DNA from: JBMDXK01 sp048594375
GTDB taxonomy: Bacteria; Pseudomonadota; Alphaproteobacteria; Rhizobiales; Methylopilaceae
Length of the DNA: 64,000 nt
Reading direction: 5' to 3'
Assembly: GCA_048594375.1 (NCBI GenBank)
Contig: JBMDXK010000018.1
Location: 1 to 64,000 of the forward strand
Below the pieces are notes generated by a model. The model had not been told where the DNA came from and did not search any database. It saw only the letters and a list, made by a program, of their open reading frames with translations. Positions within the stretch are counted from its first letter, which is position 1. Each line of letters opens with the position of its first letter. Positions 44,926 through 52,775 of this stretch are shown here, one piece after another. Both the position numbers and the translations under genes were made by a program.

Positions 44926-45465
44926 ATTCGTCGTCCTTCCAGACCCCCCGCCCCCGTTCAGAAAGATGGTCCCCGCATCAACCGCGATATTCGCGTACGC
45001 GAAGTGCAGCTAATTGATAGCGAAGGTGATAATCGCGGTACAGTTCCCATTCATGAAGCTCTTGCACTTGCAGAAGATGCAGGGCTGGATCTTGTAGAGA
45101 TTGCTCCTAATTCTGTTCCACCGGTTTGCAAAATTCTGGACTATGGAAAACACAAATTCCAAGCACAGAAAAAAGCAGCCGAAGCACGCAAGAATCAGAA
45201 AATTGTCGAGCTGAAAGAGGTCAAGCTGCGCCCAACCATTGATACGCATGACTATGATGTAAAAGTCAAATCGATGCGCAAATTCTTTGGCGAAGGCGAT
45301 AAAGTAAAGGTCTCCTTGCGTTTTCGCGGCCGCGAGATGGCGCATCAGGAGCAAGGCCTTAAGCTCTTATTGCAAGTGAAAGAAGAATTATCCGATGTCG
45401 CTAAATCAGAAAGCGAGCCCGCAATGGAGGGGCGCCAGATGATTATGATTCTGGCACCACGCTAG
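44926..45465 (+). CDS. infC: Translation initiation factor IF-3 with an AUU start codon
   Basis: IF-3 binds the 30S subunit and checks start codon pairing. The protein of 179 residues begins at ATT 44926 (I/M-RRPSRPPAPVQKDGPRINRDIRVREVQLID), the family's usual N terminus; AGGAG lies 9-10 bases upstream. There is no in-frame ATG near. The GTG at 45004 is 26 codons inside. The N domain to about residue 80 and the C domain (VKLRPTIDTHDYDVKVK..., KVSLRFRGREMAHQ) match the family. AUU in infC is known from E. coli as the basis of autogenous control. A terminator follows, then rpmI and rplT. Confidence 0.92.
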   Translation: MRRPSRPPAPVQKDGPRINRDIRVREVQLIDSEGDNRGTVPIHEALALAEDAGLDLVEIAPNSVPPVCKILDYGKHKFQAQKKAAEARKNQKIVELKEVKLRPTIDTHDYDVKVKSMRKFFGEGDKVKVSLRFRGREMAHQEQGLKLLLQVKEELSDVAKSESEPAMEGRQMIMILAPR

Positions 45466-45492
45466 ATTTTTAGCAAATCTTGGAAAAAAACC

Positions 45493-45523
45493 ACCCGTAG
45501 CGCTTGCGTTGCGGGTTTTTTTT
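45493..45523 (+). terminator. Rho-independent terminator after infC
   Basis: ACCCGTAGCGC and GCGTTGCGGGT form a stem with small loop at 45493-45516, followed by T8. It lies between infC and rpmI, so rpmI-rplT may be transcribed from their own promoter or by read-through. Confidence 0.7.
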
Positions 45524-45616
45524 AGCTAGAGAAATGGTTCACCTGTCCGCCCGGCCGATATGGGCTGCCGTGGCGGATTTATACTCTTCACGTTTAGCGT
45601 GAAATTGGAGAGCAAA

Positions 45617-45823
45617 ATGTCCTATAAGCTGAAAACAAAATCCAGCGCCAAAAAACGCTTTCGTATTACCGCCACCGGCAAAGTTCTTGCAGGTCAGGCA
45701 GGTAAACGCCACGGCATGATCAAGCGCACCAACAGCCAGATCCGCAAGCTTCGCGGCACTACAGTTCTTGCTCCGCAAGATGCAGTTATCGTGAAAAAAT
45801 TCTTGCCTTACGGTCGTACCTGA
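45617..45823 (+). CDS. rpmI: 50S ribosomal protein L35
   Basis: Ribosomal protein bL35 of 68 residues. MSYKLKTKSSAKKRFRITATG and the KRHGMIKRTNSQIRKLRG segment are diagnostic. I placed the start at ATG 45617, with TTGGAG six bases upstream, and not at the longer frame from 45560. It lies between infC and rplT, the usual IF3-L35-L20 order. Confidence 0.97.
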   Translation: MSYKLKTKSSAKKRFRITATGKVLAGQAGKRHGMIKRTNSQIRKLRGTTVLAPQDAVIVKKFLPYGRT

Positions 45824-45860
45824 TCTTAACGCCTTTTCCGTTTTTTGGAGTTTAAATTAA

Positions 45861-46229
45861 ATGGCTAGAGTTAAACGCGGCGTTACAGCACACGCCAAAC
45901 ACAAAAAGACCCTCAAAGCAGCTCGCGGTTTTTACGGCCGCAGCAAAAATACGATTCGCGCCGCCAATCAGGCCGTTGATCGCGCTTTACAGTATAACTA
46001 CCGCGATCGCAAAAATAAGAAACGTACATTCCGCGCTCTGTGGATCCAGCGCATCAACGCTGCTGTTCGCGCGGAAGGTCTGACTTATTCCGTATTTATC
46101 AATGGTATTGCATTGGCTGGCATTGATCTTGATCGTAAAGTTCTGTCTGATCTGGCCATCCATGAGCCTGCTGCGTTCTCTGCGATTATAGCACAAGCAA
46201 AAGCTGCCGTTGAAAAAGCTGCTGCTTAA
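45861..46229 (+). CDS. rplT: 50S ribosomal protein L20
   Basis: Ribosomal protein bL20 of 122 residues, an early assembly protein of the large subunit. It begins ARVKRGVTAHAKHKK and contains GFYGRSKNTIRAANQAVDRAL and LWIQRINAAVRAEG, the 23S rRNA-binding regions. It follows rpmI by 37 bases. In other bacteria L20 represses its own operon; no mRNA site for that is obvious here. The long, structured spacer to pheS follows. Confidence 0.97.
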   Translation: MARVKRGVTAHAKHKKTLKAARGFYGRSKNTIRAANQAVDRALQYNYRDRKNKKRTFRALWIQRINAAVRAEGLTYSVFINGIALAGIDLDRKVLSDLAIHEPAAFSAIIAQAKAAVEKAAA

Positions 46230-46563
46230 GCTGCTTTCTTAAAATTGCCGGAATGCCTGAAGGTGTTCCGGTGTTCGGGTAAAAATAATATTTCGCCGTC
46301 ATTGCCAAGGCGTTTTGCCCGTTTATTGAGTATGCACCCTTCCGCTGTGTTTCGGGGCGGTGTACTGCTTTCAAAGCCACTGCCTTCATTGCAATGACGG
46401 GGGTGCGCCCCTGCACCTTGATCTGGTTTGTGAATTGATGGCGTTTCATCTATAACATCGCCATCAGTTATTGGTTTTTCGCAATTCTGGGCGCAACCAA
46501 CGGCCAGCGAAGCTAAAACCGCATACACTTTTGCTGGAATTTGCTACAAGGTTGCAACGCACT
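46230..46563. repeat. Structured rplT-pheS spacer with nested inverted repeats
   Basis: A first hairpin, CCGGAA (46249-46254) with TTCCGG (46266-46271), lies 20 bases after rplT and could attenuate. A larger inverted repeat, CCGTCATTGC (46296-46305) with GCAATGACGG (46391-46400), encloses an inner stem, AGTA...CCGC (46329-46344) with GCGG...TACT (46357-46366). The CGTCATTGC arms resemble a widespread class of mobile palindromic repeats. Bases 46492-46545 are another copy of the dispersed repeat arm. A minus-strand frame of 100 codons crosses the region but has no support as a gene. Confidence 0.6.
46494..46545. repeat. Dispersed intergenic repeat arm, pheS leader copy
   Basis: CAACCAACGGCCAGCGAAGC (46496-46515) is the reverse of the TTTAGCTTCGCTGGCCGTTGG arm; it continues AAAACCGCATACACTTTTGC, matching 13800-13820 without the intervening TACCCATAAGGCAACGCGGC. 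It ends 20 bases before pheS. Confidence 0.55.
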
Positions 46564-47646
46564 ATGAATAATCTTCAGGAACTTGAAGCCCGTACACTTG
46601 TCGCCATCACCAATGCTGGTGATCTCGGTGCGTTGGAAGCTGTGCGTTTGCAGGCTATGGGCAAAAAAGGCGATATCCCCGAGTTGCTCAAAACCTTGGG
46701 CGGGATGTCTAATGATGAGCGTAAAACCTTCGGTGCCGAACTCAATCAAGTGAAAGACCGGGTTATTGAAGCACTTGCTGCTCGTAAAACGGTGCTGGAA
46801 GACATTGCATTAGAAGCGCGCCTTTCTCAAGAAAAAGTCGATGTTACCTTGCCGCTCCGCCCCATGGGTCTGGACGTTGGCCGCATCCACCCCATTTCAC
46901 AAGTAATTGAAGAAATTTACGCTATTTTTGGCGATCTTGGTTTTTCCGTTGCCGAAGGACCGGACATTGAGGATGATGAACACAATTTCACCGCTCTGAA
47001 TTTTCCTGAGGGCCATCCTGCACGTGAAATGCACGATACCTTCTTTTTCAAGCCCAATGCGAACGGCGAGCGTCATTTGCTGCGCACCCACACTTCGCCT
47101 GTACAGATTCGCACGTTGAAAGAGCAAAAGCCACCTGTGCGCATCATCATTCCTGGCCGCACGTACCGCTGTGATTCGGATCAGACACACACCCCAATGT
47201 TTCATCAGGTCGAGGGTCTGGTTATTGAAAAAGGCGTTCACATGGGTCACTTAAAATGGATTTTGGAAGAATTCTGCCGCCGCTTTTTTGAAGTACAACA
47301 GGTTGAAATGCGTTTTCGCCCCAGCTTTTTCCCGTTCACTGAACCCTCTGCCGAGGTGGATATCCGCTGCCGCCGTCAGGGCTCCGAAATTCGCTTTGGC
47401 GAAGGCGAGGATTGGCTGGAAATTTTAGGTTGCGGCATGGTGCATCCCAACGTGCTGCGCAATTGCGGCCTTGATCCTGATGAATATCAGGGCTTTGCAT
47501 GGGGAATGGGAATCGACCGCATTGCGATGCTGAAATATGGCATGTCCGATTTGCGCGCTTTTTTCGATGGTGACGTGCGTTGGATCCAGCATTATGGTTT
47601 TCGTCCGCTGGACATTCCCAGTCTCATCAGTGGTTTATCCAGCTAA
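46564..47646 (+). CDS. pheS: Phenylalanine-tRNA ligase, alpha subunit
   Basis: Catalytic subunit of the alpha2-beta2 synthetase that charges tRNA-Phe. It has 360 residues from ATG 46564 (MNNLQELEARTLVAIT). An N-terminal coiled coil is followed by the class II core with the motif 2 region HTSPVQIRTL and the motif 3 region GFAWGMGIDRIAMLKYG. The Phe-pocket segment FRPSFFPFTEPSAEVDI is present. The frame extends back to 46471 but this would cross the repeat. pheT starts 45 bases downstream. Confidence 0.96.
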   Translation: MNNLQELEARTLVAITNAGDLGALEAVRLQAMGKKGDIPELLKTLGGMSNDERKTFGAELNQVKDRVIEALAARKTVLEDIALEARLSQEKVDVTLPLRPMGLDVGRIHPISQVIEEIYAIFGDLGFSVAEGPDIEDDEHNFTALNFPEGHPAREMHDTFFFKPNANGERHLLRTHTSPVQIRTLKEQKPPVRIIIPGRTYRCDSDQTHTPMFHQVEGLVIEKGVHMGHLKWILEEFCRRFFEVQQVEMRFRPSFFPFTEPSAEVDIRCRRQGSEIRFGEGEDWLEILGCGMVHPNVLRNCGLDPDEYQGFAWGMGIDRIAMLKYGMSDLRAFFDGDVRWIQHYGFRPLDIPSLISGLSS

Positions 47647-47691
47647 TCTGTTCGCCACAAACGCTATTTTTCTTTGAACTGGTAAAAGATA

Positions 47692-50097
47692 ATGAAATTC
47701 ACCCTCTCTTGGCTGAAAGATCACCTGGATACAACGGCATCCTTGGACGAAATTGTCGTTGCGCTCACCAAGGTGGGACTCGAAGTTGAGGACGTGATTG
47801 ATCGCTCTAAAGAATTGGCCGCTTTCAAATCCGCGCATATCATTGAAGCTATCCAGCACCCCAATGCCGATAAGCTTCGAGTTTGCCGCGTGATGACAGC
47901 ATCGGGCGAAATTCAGGTGGTGTGTGGCGCACCGAATGCGCGTACAGGATTGAATGTTATTTTTGCCCCAAGCGGTGCAACAGTTCCGGCAAATGGATTG
48001 GTATTGAAGCCCACTAAAATTCGCGATGTTGAATCCAATGGCATGTTGGTTTCCGAGCGTGAAATGGGCTTGTCCGACGAACACAATGGTATTATTGAGC
48101 TATCCGACGATATTCCCGTAGGGAAGCCCTTTGCCGAACTTTTTGGCCTTGATGATCCTATTATCGATATAGCAGTGACCCCCAACCGCGCAGACGCTTT
48201 AAGCGTTCATGGTGTGGCGCGTGATCTTGCTGCTGCAGGTCTTGGCATCTTGAAAACTCCTGTCGTGCCACAGGTGAGCGTAAGCGGTGCAGCGCGTACT
48301 TCTGTCACTATTGAAGATGCAGCGCTTTGCCCGGTGTTTGCTCTGCGCTCTCTTGAGGGCGTAAAAAACGGCGCTTCTCCTGCATGGATGCAGCAACGCC
48401 TGAAAGCCATTGGCTTGCGTCCGCTTTCTGCTCTGATCGATATTACCAACTATATGACTTTTGACCAAGGCCGTCCGCTGCATGTGTTCGATGCGGATAA
48501 GGTGGCTGGCAATCTTGTTGTGCGCAGCGCCTATGCTGGCGAAACCTTCATGGCTCTTGATGGTCGTCAGCTTATTCTTGAAGAGGGCATGACCGTTATT
48601 GCCGATGATAACGGTGTGCAAGCGCTTGCCGGTATTATGGGTGGAGAAGCTACGGGCTGTTCCGATACCACGCGCAATGTCATTCTGGAATCTGCATTGT
48701 GGGAGCCGCTCAACATTGCCCGCACTGGTCGCAAGGTAAACATCAATTCTGACGCCCGTTACCGCTTTGAGCGGGGTGTTGATCCTGCCTATACCGTAAC
48801 AGGTCTTGATGTTGCAACGCAGCTGATTATGGAAATCTGCGGCGGTAGCGCTTCGGAAGCGGTCATTGCCGGCGCAGTGCCGGATAAACAGCGTACCATT
48901 CATTTCCCGTTATCTGAAATTCAACGTCTGACAGGATTGGATATTGAGGGTGCAACCGTTGCTATCGCATTGCAAGCGCAAGGCTATAGCGTTTCTGGCT
49001 CAGAAGATGCACTGAATGTGGTGCCGCCCTCCTTCCGCGCCGATGTGGAAGGCAAAGCTGATATTGTTGAAGATGTTGTGCGAATTGTGGGACTTGATGT
49101 ACTGCAATCCACGCCGCTGCCTCCGGTGCATAACCGCGAAGGCGCAATGCTTAGCCTATCCCAAAGACGAAACCAGCTTGCCCGTCGGGTTCTGGCGGCT
49201 CGCGGCTTTATGGAAAGCGTAACGTGGTCATTCATTTCCAATAAACATGCAGATTTATTTGGTGGTGGCAGTGATGAACTTGCGCTTGCCAATCCGATAG
49301 CGGCGGAACTCTCCGACATGCGACCCAGTCTGTTGCCAGGCTTGTTGCTGGCTGCTCAACGCAATGCCGACCGCGGTTTTAATGATTTGGCCTTATTTGA
49401 AGTCGGGCAAGTATTTTCCAACCGCTCTGTTGCTGGGCAGCATAACCATGCTTCCGGGGTGCGCCGTGGCACTGCAAGCCCAACCGGCGCCGGACGTTAT
49501 TGGGCAGCAAAAGCGGAAAACGTTACGGTATTCGATGCTAAAGCCGATGCTTATGCGTTGCTGGCTGCATTGAATGTACCCATAGCAAATGTGCAGGTGG
49601 AAGCGGGTGGCGCAGCATGGCTGCATCCGGGTCGTTCGGCAACGCTCAAAATGGGCCCTAAAATCATCCTCGGTTATGCGGGTGAATTGCACCCGCGCGT
49701 GATGAAAGAACTGGATATATCTGGCGCTTTGGCTGTGTTTGAAATCAATCTCGACGCCATTCCGGCACCCAAGGCAAAGCCTACAAAGGCAAAGCCTGCC
49801 TTCGAGAAAATTGACCTCCAGCCGGTCTCCCGTGATTATGCCTTTATTATTGATAAAAATGTGGCCGCGGGCGACGTTTTACGCGCTGTACTGACTTGTG
49901 ATAAATCTTTGATTACGGATGCACAAATCTTCGATATTTATGAAGGAAAGGGCGTCGCAGACGATAAAAAATCTGTGGCCGTAGCCGTTACCCTTCAGCC
50001 TAAAAAGCAAACCCTCACCGATGCGGATCTGGAAGAAGTCACCACCAAGATTCTTGCTCAAGTGAAAAAAATTACAGGCGGTGAGCTGCGCGCCTGA
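47692..50097 (+). CDS. pheT: Phenylalanine-tRNA ligase, beta subunit
   Basis: Large subunit, 801 residues, which carries the editing site and binds tRNA-Phe. In order: the EMAP/tRNA-binding domain (about 40-150, HPNADKLRVCRV), the B3/B4 editing domain (about 200-380), B5 (about 400-470), the class II-like core (about 480-690) and the C-terminal ferredoxin-fold anticodon-binding domain (about 705-800, SRDYAFIIDKNVAAGDVLRAV). It is in one operon with pheS, and queE begins 21 bases after it. Confidence 0.96.
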   Translation: MKFTLSWLKDHLDTTASLDEIVVALTKVGLEVEDVIDRSKELAAFKSAHIIEAIQHPNADKLRVCRVMTASGEIQVVCGAPNARTGLNVIFAPSGATVPANGLVLKPTKIRDVESNGMLVSEREMGLSDEHNGIIELSDDIPVGKPFAELFGLDDPIIDIAVTPNRADALSVHGVARDLAAAGLGILKTPVVPQVSVSGAARTSVTIEDAALCPVFALRSLEGVKNGASPAWMQQRLKAIGLRPLSALIDITNYMTFDQGRPLHVFDADKVAGNLVVRSAYAGETFMALDGRQLILEEGMTVIADDNGVQALAGIMGGEATGCSDTTRNVILESALWEPLNIARTGRKVNINSDARYRFERGVDPAYTVTGLDVATQLIMEICGGSASEAVIAGAVPDKQRTIHFPLSEIQRLTGLDIEGATVAIALQAQGYSVSGSEDALNVVPPSFRADVEGKADIVEDVVRIVGLDVLQSTPLPPVHNREGAMLSLSQRRNQLARRVLAARGFMESVTWSFISNKHADLFGGGSDELALANPIAAELSDMRPSLLPGLLLAAQRNADRGFNDLALFEVGQVFSNRSVAGQHNHASGVRRGTASPTGAGRYWAAKAENVTVFDAKADAYALLAALNVPIANVQVEAGGAAWLHPGRSATLKMGPKIILGYAGELHPRVMKELDISGALAVFEINLDAIPAPKAKPTKAKPAFEKIDLQPVSRDYAFIIDKNVAAGDVLRAVLTCDKSLITDAQIFDIYEGKGVADDKKSVAVAVTLQPKKQTLTDADLEEVTTKILAQVKKITGGELRA

Positions 50098-50118
50098 ACC
50101 GCGCAGTCTGTTTAAGCT

Positions 50119-50751
50119 ATGGTGTATGCGGTCAAAGAAATTTTCAAAACCCTGCAAGGCGAAGGCGCAATGAGCGGTCGCGCAGCGGTGTTTTGCCGTT
50201 TCGCGGGCTGCAATCTTTGGTCTGGACGGGAAGAAGACCGCGCCAAAGCCCAATGCACCTTTTGTGATACAGACTTTATTGGTACGAATGGGATAAATGG
50301 CGGCAAATTTACAACCGCCAAAGCTTTGGCGGCTGAAATCGCCCGCATATGGCAAGGTGAACGCACGCATCGGTTTGTGGTGTTCACAGGGGGCGAACCA
50401 CTGCTCCAGCTGGATCCTCCGCTGATTGAAGCTATCCACGCGGAAGGTTTTTTTATTGCGGTAGAAACCAACGGCACCATTGCCGCGCCAGAAGGAATTG
50501 ACTGGCTGTGCGTTAGCCCCAAGGGCAGCAATCCACTGCGGGTCACCCAAGGGGACGAATTGAAACTGGTTTTTCCGCAGCCCGATTGTCTGCCTCAGAC
50601 TGTTGCCCATCTTGACTTCAAGCAGTTTTGGCTCCAACCCATGGATGGCACAGCGCAAGCCGCCAACACGGCCAAAGCCGTGGTTTATTGTCAAAACAAT
50701 CCGCAGTGGCGTCTTAGTCTGCAAACGCATAAATTTATCGGGATACCCTGA
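50119..50751 (+). CDS. queE: 7-carboxy-7-deazaguanine synthase (radical SAM)
   Basis: Radical S-adenosylmethionine enzyme that contracts 6-carboxytetrahydropterin to 7-carboxy-7-deazaguanine in queuosine synthesis. It has 210 residues. The iron-sulfur cysteines are C31, C46 and C49 (C-x14-C-x2-C), the variant known from Burkholderia QueE, instead of the classic C-x3-C-x2-C. VFTGGEPLLQ (GGEP motif) and VETNGTIAAP follow. It starts three genes, queE-queD-queC, with tight spacing, behind pheT. Confidence 0.94.
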   Translation: MVYAVKEIFKTLQGEGAMSGRAAVFCRFAGCNLWSGREEDRAKAQCTFCDTDFIGTNGINGGKFTTAKALAAEIARIWQGERTHRFVVFTGGEPLLQLDPPLIEAIHAEGFFIAVETNGTIAAPEGIDWLCVSPKGSNPLRVTQGDELKLVFPQPDCLPQTVAHLDFKQFWLQPMDGTAQAANTAKAVVYCQNNPQWRLSLQTHKFIGIP

Positions 50752-50753
50752 CC

Positions 50754-51122
50754 ATGTTTGAATTGTCCAAGCAATTCCGTTTTGAAGCGGCTCACACCCT
50801 AGAACGCAAAGTCGATGTCGAGCCAAGCCGACGCATCCACGGTCATTCTTATCGTGCAGAAGTGTTTGTGCGCGGCACACCCAATCCTGAAAATGGCATG
50901 GTGATAGATCTTGGCCTGTTCGCACGTGCGCTTGAAATGACACGTGACGGTCTCGATCATCGTTTTCTCGATGAGGTGGAAGACCTTGGCCCTGGAACAC
51001 TGGAAAATCTCTGTGCATGGATATGGCGTAAACTTGCGCCGGATTTAGAGGGACTTTATAAAGTCACGGTGTACCGGGATAGTACCTATGATGCGTGCAG
51101 TTACTTCGGTTCTGACGCATGA
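50754..51122 (+). CDS. queD: 6-carboxytetrahydropterin synthase, with Ser at the usual Cys
   Basis: PTPS-fold enzyme that makes 6-carboxytetrahydropterin from dihydroneopterin triphosphate. It has 122 residues. The zinc-binding histidines are His14 (EAAHTL), His29 and His31 (RIHGHSY). Where most QueD have the catalytic cysteine four residues before HGH (C-x3-HGH), this protein has Ser25 (EPSRRIHGH). The Glu at residue 23 may take the part, as in the PTPS-III type. The stop overlaps the queC start by four bases (ATGA). Confidence 0.9.
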   Translation: MFELSKQFRFEAAHTLERKVDVEPSRRIHGHSYRAEVFVRGTPNPENGMVIDLGLFARALEMTRDGLDHRFLDEVEDLGPGTLENLCAWIWRKLAPDLEGLYKVTVYRDSTYDACSYFGSDA

Positions 51123-51817
51123 ATAACAATAAGGCGCTTGTTTTATTTTCTGGTGGGCAAGATTCTGCCACCTGCCTCGGATGGGCGCTAGAAAGTTTTG
51201 AATATGTTGAAACGTTAGGGTTCGATTACGGTCAGCGCCATAAGATTGAACTCGAACAGCGGGATGTCTTGCGCCGCGAAATGCGCACCCTTAAGCCCGA
51301 ATGGAACGCCCGTTTGGCTGATGACCATACGCTTGATCTTGGGATTCTCGGGCAGGTAAGCCAGTCTGCATTGACCCAAGAAATGGCAATTGCCATGCAG
51401 GAAGATGGCCTTCCCAATACTTTTGTACCAGGACGCAATCTGATTTTCCTCACTTTTGCGGCAACGCTAGCGTACCGCCGTGGTTTGCGCCATATTGTTG
51501 GCGGCATGTGCGAGACCGACTTTTCCGGTTACCCCGATTGCCGTGATGATGCCATGAAGGCCATGCAGGTGGCCCTCAATACCGGCATGGCCAGTGATTT
51601 TGTGCTCCATACGCCGCTCATGTGGCGCGATAAGGCTGCCACATGGTGCCTTACCGAAGAGCTGGGCGGAAAAGCACTTGTGGATGTGGTGATTGAACAC
51701 AGTCACACATGTTACGAGGGCAACCGTGAAAAACGGCACATTTGGGGCTTTGGTTGCGGTAAATGCCCGTCCTGCCAGCTTCGCGCCGCAGGATTTCAAG
51801 CTTACAAAGCGCTTTAA
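51119..51817 (+). CDS. queC: 7-cyano-7-deazaguanine synthase
   Basis: Converts 7-carboxy-7-deazaguanine to preQ0 with ATP and ammonia. It has 232 residues. The N-type ATP pyrophosphatase motif SGGQDSATC lies at 11-19, and the zinc-binding cysteines are in GFGCGKCPSCQLR near the C terminus. ATG 51119 overlaps the queD stop by four bases. It is the last gene of the queuosine operon; no queF or tgt is in the window. Confidence 0.96.
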   Translation: MNNNKALVLFSGGQDSATCLGWALESFEYVETLGFDYGQRHKIELEQRDVLRREMRTLKPEWNARLADDHTLDLGILGQVSQSALTQEMAIAMQEDGLPNTFVPGRNLIFLTFAATLAYRRGLRHIVGGMCETDFSGYPDCRDDAMKAMQVALNTGMASDFVLHTPLMWRDKAATWCLTEELGGKALVDVVIEHSHTCYEGNREKRHIWGFGCGKCPSCQLRAAGFQAYKAL

Positions 51818-51824
51818 CAGCAAA

Positions 51825-51910
51825 CATGTATAGCCTTTTTACTAATCAGCGTTACCTTACGGATAACTCAGCTGGCCGTTGGCTACGTCCATGATAATTG
51901 CTAAAAAACA
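51825..51910. repeat. Dispersed intergenic repeat, extended copy after queC
   Basis: Read on the minus strand, GTAGCCAACGGCCAGCTGAG is followed by TTATCCGTAAGGTAACGCTG and AAAAGGCTATACATGTTTGC. It matches the plus-strand sequence at 13747-13815 base for base in most positions. Confidence 0.55.
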
Positions 51911-51997
51911 ATAACTTATATTGGTTCTATGTAAATTCTCATTTAAAACAATCATAATGAGCCTGTAGCAGATTGGCCAATGTGATAAGACTAATTT

Positions 51998-52680
51998 ATG
52001 AAGATAACCCGTTGCAAACTATTAAATAAATATCGCTCAAACGGCTTGATTTTTTGTACTGGAAGTCACGCCGAGTTCTGCGAAACAACCCCGCTAAAAA
52101 TGGGAGGATTACCCTGCGACGGATATTTTGAAGAGTCAGAACTAACAGTGCCGCACTATTTTACCACAAAATACACGAGGCAATTGAAGCTCGGCTGAAT
52201 AGCTTAGCAGAGGTAATGTTTGATGACGATTTTTGGGCTTGACAAGTCTTATTTTGGGGTATTCAAAAGGGGAAACGTAGTCGAGGGGCTACTGGAAAGG
52301 TCATTGCTTTTGGAATCCTGAAACGCGGTGGCAAAATCTATATCAAGGTAGTTGGCGACATTAAAGCCAGCACGCTGATGCCCATAATTCAGCGGAAAAC
52401 CGTTCCTGACAGCGTGGGCTATAATGATAGTTACCGTAGTTACAACACTCTGGATGTGTCGAATTTTACCACCATCTGATCAATCACTCCGCCTGTTTTG
52501 CCAAACAAAATATACCCACACTAACGTATTGAGAATTTAGCTACGTTTGCCGAAGGCTCTGGAATTAGGCAAAATAAATGCTTAGAAAATCCAATGTCAT
52601 CCTTAAAAAAACTTTCCCTTACATCTCGAATAATGTGAGTTTATATTCAATTATAGCTTACTAAAAAGCAGCTGAAAATG
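51998..52680 (+). pseudogene. Decayed IS1595-family (IS1016-like) transposase
   Basis: A transposase reading can be followed through several frames. It starts with MKITRCKL at 51998, then FVLEVTP near 52065 (second frame), NSAALFYHKIHEAIEARL from 52144, LDKSYFGV near 52240 with the first catalytic Asp, a long stretch KGKRSRGATGKVIAFGILKR through VPDSVGYNDSYRSYNTLDVS with the second Asp, LINHSACFAK near 52490, and the AK-x-MLRKSN end near 52585. Frameshifts and a TGA stop break it, so no intact protein can be made. Bases 52545-52568 carry the TTTAGCTACG...CGAAGGCTC arm as in the relic at 8781. Inverted terminal repeats were not found. Confidence 0.7.
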
Positions 52681-52731
52681 CTCAAGAAATGGTGTTATTA
52701 ATAAACTAATCTATTACAGATCCAATAAAAA

Positions 52732-52749
52732 AACCCCATCGCTGGGGTT
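52732..52749 (-). terminator. Rho-independent terminator of pckA
   Basis: On the minus strand AACCCC and GGGGTT pair around a 6-base loop, followed by TTTTTTT. It lies 27 bases after the pckA stop. Confidence 0.85.
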
Positions 52750-52775
52750 CTCTTATTTTTATATTACATCTTAGC

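Noticed and set aside
46226..46528. Minus-strand frame of 100 codons in the rplT-pheS spacer
   Set aside because: It crosses the inverted repeats and has no recognisable domain; better explained as repeat sequence.
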